Source of the DNA: CAVQRB01 sp963715055
GTDB lineage: Bacteria; Pseudomonadota; Alphaproteobacteria; Rhodobacterales; Rhodobacteraceae
Assembly: GCA_963715055.1 (NCBI GenBank)
Contig: CAVQRB010000021.1
Coordinates: forward strand, 1-64,000
DNA: 64,000 nt
Direction of reading: 5' to 3'
This document shows, piece after piece, positions 45,567-55,753 of the stretch (its first letter is position 1; each line of letters opens with the position of its first letter). Below the pieces are notes generated by a model, which made no database searches, had not been told where the DNA came from, and was given only the letters and a program-made list of their open reading frames with translations. A program made the translations under genes and the position numbers.

Positions 45567-45719
45567 CGCTATGTCCCTTCATGACGGCGTCGTCCCCTAT
45601 GTAGGGCGTCAACGACACGTCTCCAAATCTTACCACAGATATACGCAAACCGGCTGGCGGGAGATCACTTTATCCCTGCAAGGTTTTTGGTCCCGCCTCG
45701 GGCTTTCGCGAATCTGCGA

Positions 45720-46904
45720 TCAAACTGCATCGAGCGCGGCGCGGATATCCGCGACCAGATCCTGCCCGTCCTCGATGCCAACGCTGATCCGGACAAGGCC
45801 CGGCGTTATGCCGAGCGCGTCCTTCTGATCCTGCGGAAGGCGTTGATGCGTGGTGGTCGCGGGATGCGTCAGTATGGTCTTTGCGTCGCCGAGATTGTTG
45901 GAGATCACCCCGATGCGGATGGCGTTGAGAAAACGGAAGGCCGCCTCCTTGCCTGCCTTCAGATCGATCGCGAGCACCGTGCCGCCCTGCTGCATCTGAC
46001 GGCGAACCAATGCGTTCTGCGGGTGGGCGGCGAGGCCGGGATAGATCAGTTGGCGCAGCTTTTCGTGGCCTTCAAGCGCTGTTGCGATGGCCAGCGCATT
46101 CGTGGTCTGGGCGCGCACGCGCAGGTCCATTGTCTCGAGCCCCTTCAGCATCACCCAGGCGGTAAAGGGACTCATCGAGCCTCCGGTATGCTTCATGTAG
46201 GGCTCGACGGTCTTGCGGATGAAGTCGCGTGTACCGAGGATCACGCCGCCCAGGGCGCGCCCCTGCCCGTCGATGTGTTTGGTGGCCGAATAGATCACGA
46301 CATCGGCGCCCTGCGCGATGGCATCCGACCAGACAGGCGTCGCGAAAACGTTGTCGACGAGAACCTTGGCGCCCACGGCATGGGCAAGCGCCGCCACGGC
46401 TTCGATGTCGACCACCTGCAGCGTCGGATTGGAAATCGATTCGAAGAACACCGCCTTGGTATCCCGGCGGATGGCAGCCTTCCAGGCAGCCAGATCCGTG
46501 CCATCGACGAAGGTGACCTCTACGCCGAAACGGGTCAGGATCTCCTCCAGCACGTAGAGGCAGGAACCGAAGAGCGCGCGGGCCGAGACCACGTGATCTC
46601 CCGCCCGCAACATCGACGTCAGCGCCCCGGAGACGGCCGCCATGCCGGAGGCCGTGGCGAAGGCATCCTCTGCGCCTTCGAGCGAGGCGATCCGTTCCTC
46701 GAACATCGCCACCGTCGGATTGCCATAGCGGGCATAGATGAACTCATCGGGGCCCGCTTCGATGAACCGCGCCTCCGCCGCTTCGGCGCTCTCATAGACG
46801 AAGCCCTGCGTGAGGAAAATGGCTTCGGAGACTTCGCCATACTGGCTGCGGCGGGTGCCGGCGTGCACAGCACGGGTGCGCGGGTTCAAATCCTTCTTCA
46901 TCAC
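45720..46904 (-). CDS. metZ: O-succinylhomoserine sulfhydrylase
   Basis: A 394-residue PLP enzyme of the Cys/Met metabolism family, making homocysteine from O-succinylhomoserine and sulfide. TRAVHAGTRRSQYGEVSEAI opens the protein, YARYGNPTVAMFEERIASLE (about 58) binds the cofactor phosphate, and the Schiff-base lysine is in YSATKHIDGQGRALGG (about 207). Assignment to MetZ rather than cystathionine enzymes rests on overall resemblance and on the SAM-II riboswitch upstream. GGAGG lies upstream of the ATG. Expression should fall when S-adenosylmethionine is high. Confidence 0.93.
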   Translation of the reverse strand: MMKKDLNPRTRAVHAGTRRSQYGEVSEAIFLTQGFVYESAEAAEARFIEAGPDEFIYARYGNPTVAMFEERIASLEGAEDAFATASGMAAVSGALTSMLRAGDHVVSARALFGSCLYVLEEILTRFGVEVTFVDGTDLAAWKAAIRRDTKAVFFESISNPTLQVVDIEAVAALAHAVGAKVLVDNVFATPVWSDAIAQGADVVIYSATKHIDGQGRALGGVILGTRDFIRKTVEPYMKHTGGSMSPFTAWVMLKGLETMDLRVRAQTTNALAIATALEGHEKLRQLIYPGLAAHPQNALVRRQMQQGGTVLAIDLKAGKEAAFRFLNAIRIGVISNNLGDAKTILTHPATTTHQRLPQDQKDALGITPGLVRISVGIEDGQDLVADIRAALDAV

Positions 46905-46929
46905 TTCTTCCTCCGGCCCCTTGCGGGCA

Positions 46930-46968
46930 CAAAAAAACCCCAGACGCGGTCAAAGCGACGGGGGTTTC
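46930..46968 (-). terminator. Terminator hairpin in the metZ leader
   Basis: On the minus strand AAACCCC pairs with GGGGTTT around a GC-rich middle and continues as TTTTTTTGTG. It lies between the SAM-II aptamer and metZ, so it probably acts as a riboswitch-coupled attenuator. Confidence 0.75.
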
Positions 46969-46978
46969 CTCATCCAGT

Positions 46979-47034
46979 GACCTTTTAGCGGGATGTTTAA
47001 CGTGGCCCGCAATCCGGTAACAAATCGCCACGGG
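46979..47034 (-). promoter_or_regulatory. SAM-II riboswitch aptamer
   Basis: The minus-strand leader of metZ matches the SAM-II (metA motif) pseudoknot: GGCGATTTG, then ACCGGATTGCGGGCCACG, then TTAAACATCCCGCTAAAAGG. The conserved GATTTG, CCACGTTAAAC and CGCTAAAA elements are all present and in order. SAM-II aptamers are typical of alphaproteobacterial methionine genes and switch genes off when S-adenosylmethionine is abundant. Confidence 0.92.
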
Positions 47035-47156
47035 GCTTGGGTACAGCAGGTGGTGTTGCGCGTCAACACCGTCACGGTGCTGTAACCCTACCTTCACCCG
47101 CCCGTCGTATGGTTCATTCATAGATCAGCCACAATATCTTGTAGAGAGGGCGCGCC

Positions 47157-48141
47157 ATGCCGCTGCTCCGGGTCAATGCGACGCTTAATGGGCTCGCGCT
47201 GCATGATGAGGACGCGCCAGCGCGGGACAGGCTTGCACGGTTGGCCCGAGGGACTGGCCCGGTGGTCATCATGCTGCATGGTTACAAATACGCGCCCGGC
47301 CACCGGTTGCATTGCCCGCATTCGAAGATTTTCGGGATGGCGGCCACCGGCTGGCCCCCTGCACTCGGTATTGGCATCGGTCGGGCGGACGAAGGGCTGG
47401 GCATCGCCTTTGGCTGGTCGTCGCGCGCTTCGTTCCGCGCGGCCCATGGCCAGGCCCGCGCCCTTGGGGAGCCGCTGGCGCGGGTGATCCGTATCCTGCG
47501 CACGAAGGCGCCGGAGCGTCCGGTCCATGTCATCGCACATTCGCTCGGCTCGGAAACCGCGCTGAGTTGCCTGGCCCATCTGCCCGGCGGGTCGGTCGAC
47601 CGGATGCTGCTGCTCACCGGCGCCAGTCACCGCGCACATGCCGCCCTGATGCTGCAAACCCCCGCCGGACGCACGGCGGAAGTCTTCAACGTGACAAGCC
47701 GGGAGAACGATCTTTTCGACACCTTGTTCGAAAAACTGATCGCGCCGCTCGATCCGCTGGATGGTGCCCTGGGGCGCGGGATCGAGGCGCCGAATGCGCT
47801 GAACCTGCAACTCGACTGCCCCGAAACGCTTGGCGCGCTTGCGAAACTGGGACTGCCGGTGGCGCCATCCGACCGCACCGTCTGCCACTGGTCGAGCTAC
47901 ACGGCGGCCGGGCGTCATGGGCTTTTATCAGGCCCTGATGCGAGAGCCTTCGCGCCTGCCGCTCGCCATGCTGGCCGCCCGCCTCCCTGCAGAGCAGGCG
48001 CCGCGCTGGTCGCGCTTGCGCGCCGTGCTTGAAAAAGACCCTGCGGCGCCGCGCATGGTCGGCGGCCTTGCCCATCGCGTAAAAAGGCGCATCATGGTGT
48101 TTGCCGCACAGCAGGGAAATGACAATGAGCACGCCTATTGA
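47157..48141 (+). pseudogene. Alpha/beta hydrolase, one frameshift near the C-terminus
   Basis: An alpha/beta-fold protein. VVIMLHGYKYAPG (oxyanion region, about residue 36) and the nucleophile elbow VIAHSLGSETALSC (about 125) are clear. An acid and base are expected in the C-terminal part. In the first frame, translation after WSSYTAAG becomes low-complexity Arg/Ala/Pro and ends at 48032. In the +1 frame the natural continuation RPGVMGFYQALMREPSRLPL appears and runs to 48141. One extra base near 47904 (ACGGCGG for ACGCGG) explains this. The substrate is unknown; the family is an uncharacterised Rhodobacteraceae hydrolase. It may be read error rather than true loss. The corrected frame overlaps the next gene. 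Confidence 0.75.
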
Positions 48142-48829
48142 CCTCTACTTCTGGCCAACGCCGAACGGCTGGAAAATCTCCATAGCGCTGGAGGAAATGG
48201 GCCTCGCCTACACAACCCATCTCGTCAACATCGGCGCAGGTGAGCAGTTCGCCCCTGATTTCCTGAAGATCGCGCCGAACAATCGTATGCCCGCAATTGT
48301 TGATCACAACGGTCCGGATGGCGCGCCCATATCGGTCTTCGAGTCCGGTGCGATCCTGCTGTATCTGGCGGAAAAGACTGGCACATTCGGCGGCCGCACG
48401 GCGCGCGAGCGGATCGCCGTCACGGAATGGCTGATGTGGCAGATGGGCGGCCTCGGCCCGATGGCAGGTCAGGCGCATCACTTCCTCAAATACGCCCCGG
48501 CGATGGACCCGCCGAACGACCTGCCCTATGCCAAGGACCGCTATCGCAACGAAACCGCACGGCTTTACGGCGTGCTGGACCGTCGTCTGGCGGAGCATGA
48601 ATACGTCGCCGGTGATTTCTATTCCATCGCCGATATGGCGATCTGGGGCTGGGCCTCGCTCTGGGAAGGCCAGCAGCAGACTCTGGAGGACAAACCCAAC
48701 ATGGCGCGCTGGCTCGATCTTCTGGGCGCGCGTCCGGGCGTGCAGGCAGGACGCGCACTTCATGCGGAGAAACGCGCGGATTTCCGCACCGACAAGGCCG
48801 CACAGGACAAGCTCTTCAAGCGCGGTTGA
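48125..48829 (+). CDS. Glutathione S-transferase (YfcG/Ure2-like)
   Basis: A 234-residue cytosolic transferase. The N-terminal thioredoxin-fold domain has DLYFWPTPNGWKISIALEEM and NNRMPAIVDHNG with the cis-Pro, and VFESGAILLYLAEKTG binds the glutathione glutamate. The helical C-terminal domain has WQMGGLGPMAGQAHHF (the hallmark of the YfcG/Ure2p group) and SIADMAIWGWASLW. Such enzymes act as disulfide-bond reductases more than as conjugators. ATG 48125 is preferred; ATG 48119 is possible. Confidence 0.92.
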   Translation: MSTPIDLYFWPTPNGWKISIALEEMGLAYTTHLVNIGAGEQFAPDFLKIAPNNRMPAIVDHNGPDGAPISVFESGAILLYLAEKTGTFGGRTARERIAVTEWLMWQMGGLGPMAGQAHHFLKYAPAMDPPNDLPYAKDRYRNETARLYGVLDRRLAEHEYVAGDFYSIADMAIWGWASLWEGQQQTLEDKPNMARWLDLLGARPGVQAGRALHAEKRADFRTDKAAQDKLFKRG

Positions 48830-48901
48830 GCGGGCGACGCTTTCCGCCGATCCGGATTTTCCCTTTGCCAAAAGGGGTAGTTTCCGACCAAGGTCGAAGC
48901 C

Positions 48902-49642
48902 ATGACAATGCACGCCATGATGCTCGACGTCGAAACCTACTATAGGCCCGGAATGCTGGTCTATATCGCCGGGGCCTTCCATTTCGTCGGGTTGATCATC
49001 ACGCGTCAGGTGGTTCTGCGCCTGCTGCTGATGGCCGGCTCCTGTCTTTACGTGTTCTACTATGCGACGGTCGCCGAGACGCCGCTTTGGGATGCGATCT
49101 ACATCAGCTTCATGATCATCACCGCGAATGTGATCGGGCTGATCAGCCTGTTCGCCCGGCAATCACGGTTTGCCATTCCCCGCGCACATGCCGATATCTA
49201 CCCGCTGTTTCCACCACTTCCACCCGGCGATTTCCGCGCCCTGATGAAGCTCGCCCGCCGCTATAGGGTCGATCGCGAGGAGCGTCAGATCACCACGGAA
49301 GGAACCGTCGGCCACAAGCTCTATTTCGTCATCAGCGGCAGCACGCGGCTGCGCAAGGGCGACGCGGAGTTCATCCTGCCGCCCTTGTATTTTCTGGGAG
49401 AAATCGCCTTTCTGATCGGCCAACCTTCTTCTGCCAGCGCCTGGTTGCATCCCGGCGCGGAAGTCCTCGAATGGGATTTCGGCGACCTCAAGCGCAAGTG
49501 CCGCCGCAACTCCCGGTTCAGGCTGGCGCTGGAGGCCGCCATCTCGGTGGATCTGTCGCGCAAGGTGGCGCGTGCGGTCGGCGCCAATTCCGTGCGTTAT
49601 CCGCTCGGCGTGCCGTCCGAGGCCTGGACCCGCGCGGGCTAG
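48902..49642 (+). CDS. Popeye-like membrane protein with cyclic-nucleotide-binding domain
   Basis: A 246-residue protein. Three hydrophobic helices occupy residues about 17-82 (LVYIAGAFHFVGLIITRQ, LRLLLMAGSCLYVFYYATVA, IYISFMIITANVIGLISLFA). A cupin-like domain of the cyclic-nucleotide-binding type follows, with GTVGHKLYFVISGSTRLRKG and PPLYFLGEIAFLIGQPSSAS. Three spans plus such a domain is the layout of eukaryotic Popeye (POPDC) proteins, which have bacterial relatives. The phosphate-binding arginine of standard CRP-type sites is absent (PSSASAW), also as in Popeye proteins. No nucleotide cyclase is adjacent. Ligand and role are unknown. Its stop overlaps that of ispZ. Confidence 0.75.
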   Translation: MTMHAMMLDVETYYRPGMLVYIAGAFHFVGLIITRQVVLRLLLMAGSCLYVFYYATVAETPLWDAIYISFMIITANVIGLISLFARQSRFAIPRAHADIYPLFPPLPPGDFRALMKLARRYRVDREERQITTEGTVGHKLYFVISGSTRLRKGDAEFILPPLYFLGEIAFLIGQPSSASAWLHPGAEVLEWDFGDLKRKCRRNSRFRLALEAAISVDLSRKVARAVGANSVRYPLGVPSEAWTRAG

Positions 49643-50256
49643 GCCTTCGGTTCCTCGTCCTTTTCCTCGATCAGATAGGGCTGGAGCGCCATGAACTGCC
49701 ACATCAGGAAGGCCATCAGCGCCAACGGGAAGGCAAATGTCTCGATCTTGACCCAGGCGTCGGTGGACATTGTGCGCCAGACGATTTCATTGGCGAGCGC
49801 AAGGGCGGCAAAACCCGCGCAGAGCCTGCGGGTCAGGATCATCCAGCCTTCCTCCCGCATCGGCATCATCTCCTGCATGACGTAAGCCAGATAGGACTTC
49901 CCACGCATCAGACCGATGCCCAGCAGCAGCGCAAAGAGCCCGTAGACGATGGTGGTTTTCATCTTGAAGAAACGCTCGTCATTGAACCAGGCTGTGAGCC
50001 CGCCGAAGAAGATCACCATGAAGGCGGTGAAGACCTGCATCCGGCTGAGCTGCCCGGTAAGTTTCCACAGGATCGCCATGGCGATCAGCAGGATGGGTAC
50101 GAAGATCAGCGCCGACATGATGAAGCCGGTGTATTCCGTTCCACCCACGAGGAAGGTGTCGTCCTTGATCCTGAGGTAGATCAGGAAGAAAAGGATGGTG
50201 GGCCCGAGTTCGAGCACCTGTTTCACTACGGGGTTGATCGGTTTTGCCACGGTCAT
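49639..50256 (-). CDS. yciB: Inner membrane septation protein IspZ/YciB
   Basis: A 205-residue protein with five or six membrane spans. LELGPTILFFLIYLRIKDD at the start, FFGGLTAWFNDERFFKMKTT (about 100) and WILTRR-like and NEIVWRTMSTDAWVKIETF (about 155) segments are diagnostic. The family supports cell division and envelope integrity. It lies nine bases after a DMT transporter gene, which follows ftsY. Confidence 0.92.
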   Translation of the reverse strand: MTVAKPINPVVKQVLELGPTILFFLIYLRIKDDTFLVGGTEYTGFIMSALIFVPILLIAMAILWKLTGQLSRMQVFTAFMVIFFGGLTAWFNDERFFKMKTTIVYGLFALLLGIGLMRGKSYLAYVMQEMMPMREEGWMILTRRLCAGFAALALANEIVWRTMSTDAWVKIETFAFPLALMAFLMWQFMALQPYLIEEKDEEPKA

Positions 50257-50265
50257 GTCCTGCGA

Positions 50266-51168
50266 TTATCCTCCCATCTCAACTATCACGGCGCCGAGCG
50301 CAATCAATGCCATCAGGGCAATGCGCCGCGGACCCACTGTTTCCTTGAGGAACACCCAGCCGATGACAGCGGCGAAAACCGTCGAGGTCTCGCGCAGCAC
50401 CGCCGCTTCGCCGACCTTGTCAAGGCGCGTGGCCAGCATGATCGCGCCGAAGCTGCCGAAGGCGATCACCCCGCCGATAACCCCGCGCAGCATCAGCGGG
50501 CCAAGCTCCGGCGGATGGGCAAGGCGCAGCCAGCGCCGCGCCGCCACGATCGGCATGGTGAAGCCGTCGATCACGAAAAACCACGCAAGGAAGGTGAAGG
50601 GATCGGCAGTCGCGCGGATGCCGTAGGCGTCGTAGGTTGTGTAGAGCGCCACGAAAAGCCCGGTCAGGAAGGCGAACCCGAGGGCTGCAAAAAGCGTGTC
50701 GCGTTCGGAGACCAGGAAAATGATATTGTAGATCGCGAGACCGAAGATGCCCGAGAGCAGCACCGCTACCCCGATCCATTGCGTTGCAGTGAAGGTCTCG
50801 TTGAAGAGCAGGTAGGCGCCGATTACTGTGAACAGCGGCCCTGTCCCGCGCACCACCGGGTAGACGACGGTATAGGCCCCCTTCGTATAGGCCATGCCTT
50901 GCAGGAACTTGTAGACCGTGTGGATCAGCCAGACGATGGCGAAAATGGGCCACATGTGCGGTTCGGGCCAGGGCACCACGAAAAGTGCCACTGGCAGGGC
51001 CATCAGGAAATAGCTGATGTCTATGGCACCGCGCGTGAGCCATGGATCATGTCGGCCCTTCTGCAAGGCACCGAAGACCGCGTGCAGGAAGGCCGCCGTC
51101 AGTGCGAGCACCATCGCCGCCTGATGCCCGGCTTCCGTGCCTTCGATGGACAGAATCCAGTCGGTCAC
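50266..51168 (-). CDS. DMT family (EamA) transporter
   Basis: A 300-residue membrane protein with ten hydrophobic segments in two EamA repeats (ALTAAFLHAVFGALQKGRHD and ALGFAFLTGLFVALYTTYDA). The second half ends in the KxxxG-type VGPRRIALMALIALGAVIVE. Substrate unknown. It sits between ftsY and yciB on the same strand, likely in one transcript. Confidence 0.87.
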   Translation of the reverse strand: MTDWILSIEGTEAGHQAAMVLALTAAFLHAVFGALQKGRHDPWLTRGAIDISYFLMALPVALFVVPWPEPHMWPIFAIVWLIHTVYKFLQGMAYTKGAYTVVYPVVRGTGPLFTVIGAYLLFNETFTATQWIGVAVLLSGIFGLAIYNIIFLVSERDTLFAALGFAFLTGLFVALYTTYDAYGIRATADPFTFLAWFFVIDGFTMPIVAARRWLRLAHPPELGPLMLRGVIGGVIAFGSFGAIMLATRLDKVGEAAVLRETSTVFAAVIGWVFLKETVGPRRIALMALIALGAVIVEMGG

Positions 51169-51202
51169 GCAGTGCGGCGCAGGTGATCGTTGTCGGGAAG
51201 GG

Positions 51203-52661
<1,459 letters not shown>

Positions 52662-52742
52662 GCCTTGAGCCTGCCCTGTCTTGCGGTCTGCCCCTCATCT
52701 AAGGGGATTTCACCGCAAGGGAAAGGCCCGCCCCAGCCTGCT

Positions 52743-54443
52743 TCAGATTTCGCCGGGGAAGTGTTTGATGACCATGCGGATCGGATTGGGGGCTGCCTGC
52801 CCCAGACCGCAGATCGAGGCATCGACCATCGCGGTACTCAACTCTTCCAGCAAGCCCTTGTCCCATCTGTCGGCCTGCATCAGCTTCACGGCCTTTTCGC
52901 AACCCACCCGGCAAGGGGTGCATTGCCCACAGCTCTCATCCTCGAAAAACCGCAGCATGTTCAGCGCGGCATCGCGGGCGGAATCCTTGTCCGACAGGAC
53001 CACGACCGCCGCCGACCCGATGAAGGAACCCAGCGGTTGCAGGGTATCGAAATCAAGCGGCACATCGTTGATCGACGCAGGCAGGATGCCGGAGGACGGA
53101 CCACCCGGCTGGTAGGCCTTGAAGGCGTGCCCCTCGGCCATGCCACCGGCGGCCTCGATGATGTCCATGATCGTCGATCCGGCAGGCAGCAGATGCACGC
53201 CGGGCTTGGCCACACGGCCTGAGACCGAAAAGCTGCGCAACCCCTTGCGCCCGTTTTTCTCGGTGGAGGACAGAACCTCCGGCCCCTCGCGGCAGATGCG
53301 TGTGACCCAATGCAGGGTTTCGACATTGTGCACCAGGGTGGGGCGACCGAAGATGCCGACCTGCGCCACGAAGGGCGGGCGGTGCCGCGGCATGCCGCGC
53401 TTGCCTTCGATGCTCTCGATCATCGCGGATTCCTCGCCGCAGATGTAGGCGCCAGCGCCTCGGCGCAGGTCGATATACCCCGGTGTCACGATGCCGGCAG
53501 TTTCCAGCGCCTTGATCTCCCGCGCAAGGATCTCCAGCACGGCGGGATATTCGTCGCGCATGTAGATGAAGGCGGTCTCGGCCTCGACCGCCCAGGCGGC
53601 GATCAGCATGCCTTCGAGGAAGAGATGCGGCACGCGCTCAAGGTAATAGCGGTCCTTGAAGGTGCCGGGTTCGCCCTCGTCGCCATTGACGGCAAGATAG
53701 CGCGGGCCGGGATTAGCGCGCACGAAGCCCCATTTCTTGCCCGACGGAAAACCCGCGCCGCCCAGGCCGCGAAGCCCCGACGCCAGCACTTTTTCCTGCA
53801 CCGCCTCCCAATCGCCGCCATCGCGCAAGGCTTTCAGTGTCTCGTATCCGCCCCCCGCCGCATAGGCCGCAAAGTCCTGATATGCCGGCACATGGGCGTG
53901 GGTCTCGCCCGCCGCAATCGCCGCCGCGACCTTTTCAGGCGTGGCGTGGTCGATATGGGCATGGCCCAGTTCCAGCACCGGCGCGGTGTCGCAACGCCCC
54001 ATGCAGGGCGCGCGCAGCACGCGTACCTCGGTTGGATCGAGCCCCTCTTCCAGCGCCGCTTTGAGCGCCTGCGCCCCCGCAAGCTCGCAGGACAGCGAAT
54101 CGCAGACCCGGATCGTCAACGCGGGCGGCGGGGCCTCGCCTTCCTTGACCACATCGAAATGGGCGTAAAAGGTTGCCACCTCGTAGACCTCGGCCATCGA
54201 CAGACGCATTTCCTCGGCCAGTGCCCGCAGATGCGCGGCGGACAGATGGCCGTAGGTATCCTGAATCTTGTGAAGATATTCGATCAGCAGGTCGCGCCGA
54301 CGCGGAGCATCGCCCAGGAGCGCCTTGACCTCGTCCCAGGCATCGTCCTGCAACTGGCGGCCCTTGGTATGGCGACGGCCCTTGCCCTTGCCGGATTTCC
54401 AAACGCCCTTGCCTGCGGTGTCGTCGGTCTTGTCCAGTGCCAT
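52743..54443 (-). CDS. Formate dehydrogenase-type NAD-binding subunit, NuoE-NuoF fusion
   Basis: A 566-residue iron-sulfur flavoprotein. The N-terminal 150 residues are a thioredoxin-like [2Fe-2S] (NuoE/FdsG) domain with cysteines in IRVCDSLSCELAG and LRAPCMGRCDTAP. The rest is a NuoF/FdsB domain with LRGLGGAGFPSGKKWGF (NAD site), NGDEGEPGTFKDR (FMN site), GAYICGEESAMIESIEG and the [4Fe-4S] motif EDESCGQCTPCRVGCEK (about 480). It would pass electrons from a molybdenum formate dehydrogenase (or similar) to NAD+. The downstream neighbour is ftsY, not the expected fdsA-type alpha subunit, so here it is an orphan. The N-terminal basic tail (KGKGRRHTKGRQ) is unusual. Confidence 0.88.
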   Translation of the reverse strand: MALDKTDDTAGKGVWKSGKGKGRRHTKGRQLQDDAWDEVKALLGDAPRRRDLLIEYLHKIQDTYGHLSAAHLRALAEEMRLSMAEVYEVATFYAHFDVVKEGEAPPPALTIRVCDSLSCELAGAQALKAALEEGLDPTEVRVLRAPCMGRCDTAPVLELGHAHIDHATPEKVAAAIAAGETHAHVPAYQDFAAYAAGGGYETLKALRDGGDWEAVQEKVLASGLRGLGGAGFPSGKKWGFVRANPGPRYLAVNGDEGEPGTFKDRYYLERVPHLFLEGMLIAAWAVEAETAFIYMRDEYPAVLEILAREIKALETAGIVTPGYIDLRRGAGAYICGEESAMIESIEGKRGMPRHRPPFVAQVGIFGRPTLVHNVETLHWVTRICREGPEVLSSTEKNGRKGLRSFSVSGRVAKPGVHLLPAGSTIMDIIEAAGGMAEGHAFKAYQPGGPSSGILPASINDVPLDFDTLQPLGSFIGSAAVVVLSDKDSARDAALNMLRFFEDESCGQCTPCRVGCEKAVKLMQADRWDKGLLEELSTAMVDASICGLGQAAPNPIRMVIKHFPGEI

Positions 54444-54681
54444 CCCTGCGGTCTCCTTGCCGCCCGGAAGGCCGGGCTGCGGGTAAAATGTCGGTCCTGT
54501 CCGATGACTAGCGCCGCGAACCCGCGCAAGCCATTCGAAATCCTGCCGACCTTAGGCCGAATTGCCCATTGCGAGGCGATCAAAAGCGACCATGTTTCCG
54601 ATCAGAGACGACAGCGCCATTAACCGATCCCGGCAAGTCCCCTTGGAGGACTGCCGGGTTCAGGGTAAACGAGTGTTCATC

Positions 54682-55749
54682 ATGATGCCACGCGCCTCTT
54701 CCCTCTTTTTCGCCGCAGCCAGCCTCGCGCCAGCGGCGCTTCTGATCCTCGCCGCAGGCGTGGGTGGCGGCTGGGCCTATCTCGCGCTCTTCGGCATGAC
54801 GTTGGCGGTCGTGCTGCTCGACAAGACGGTAGTTGAGTGGCAGGCGGAGGCCGGCCTTGCCATGTTGGTGGGGCTCGCGCATTTTGCGGTCCTCGGCAGC
54901 GTGCTGGCCAGTCTTGGCGATCGAAGCCATCTTTCGGCCCTTGAACTTGCGGCCTTGCTGCTGGCCACGGGGCTCTACCTCGGGCAGGTCTCCAATGCCT
55001 GCGCGCATGAACTCATCCACCGCCCCGGCAGGCGGGAGCGCGCACTCGGGACAGCGATCTATTGCTCGATCCTGAACGGGCAGCACGTATCGGCGCATCT
55101 GCTGGTGCATCACGTGCACGCGGGCACGCCGCGCGATCCGAATTCCGCGCCGCTGGGCCGTGGCTTCTACCGCTACTTCCTAAAGGCGACGGGTGCCGAA
55201 TTCCGGGCCGGCTGGGCGGCGGAAGATCGGCGCAGGCAAGGCAGTGCGAAACGGTTGCATCCTTATGCGATCTATCTCGGAGGTGCCGCTCTGAGCCTCC
55301 TCCTCGCGGCCCTTCTGTCCGGTCTTGCAGGCGTGCTGGCGCTTCTGGGCCTCAGCCTGCATGCCCATATGCAACTCCTGCTCTCGGACTACCTGCAACA
55401 CTACGGGCTGCAGCGCCGGACGGATCCGAAGGGCCGCATCGAACCGATGGGCCCGCAGCACAGCTGGAACGCCCCGCGCAGCTATTCGGCGGCGATGATG
55501 CTCAACGCACCGCTGCATTCGGACCATCACATGAACCCGGGCCGCGCCTTTCCCGACCTGCGGCACGACCCGGACACCATGCCGACGCTGCCCTATTCGG
55601 TGCCGGTGATGGGGGCCATCGCGCTTGTGCCACCGCTCTGGCGGCGTCTGATGGACCAGCGGGTGCGCGCCTGGTTGCCACCTCACGGCAATGTCACGGA
55701 CCCGATCGACGCGACCTCTGGCCGCGCCGAAGCCATTCTGTCAAAGTGA
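54682..55749 (+). CDS. AlkB-type di-iron alkane monooxygenase
   Basis: A 355-residue inner-membrane protein with about six spans and the histidine boxes of the AlkB/fatty acid hydroxylase superfamily: ACAHELIHRPGRRERALG (about 112), SAHLLVHHVHAGTPRDPNS (about 138), LLSDYLQHYGLQRR (about 235) and LNAPLHSDHHMNPGRAFPDL (about 275). It probably hydroxylates medium-chain alkanes or related lipids with electrons from a rubredoxin or ferredoxin; a 2Fe-2S ferredoxin gene lies 4 kb away but no rubredoxin is seen. The start is uncertain: ATG 54682 or 54685, with no strong ribosome site. Confidence 0.87.
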   Translation: MMPRASSLFFAAASLAPAALLILAAGVGGGWAYLALFGMTLAVVLLDKTVVEWQAEAGLAMLVGLAHFAVLGSVLASLGDRSHLSALELAALLLATGLYLGQVSNACAHELIHRPGRRERALGTAIYCSILNGQHVSAHLLVHHVHAGTPRDPNSAPLGRGFYRYFLKATGAEFRAGWAAEDRRRQGSAKRLHPYAIYLGGAALSLLLAALLSGLAGVLALLGLSLHAHMQLLLSDYLQHYGLQRRTDPKGRIEPMGPQHSWNAPRSYSAAMMLNAPLHSDHHMNPGRAFPDLRHDPDTMPTLPYSVPVMGAIALVPPLWRRLMDQRVRAWLPPHGNVTDPIDATSGRAEAILSK

Positions 55750-55753
55750 TCGA

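Noticed and set aside
49471..51186. 571-codon ORF antisense to yciB and the DMT gene
   Set aside because: The translation is His/Asp/Glu-rich with no family; antisense to membrane protein genes, a known artefact.
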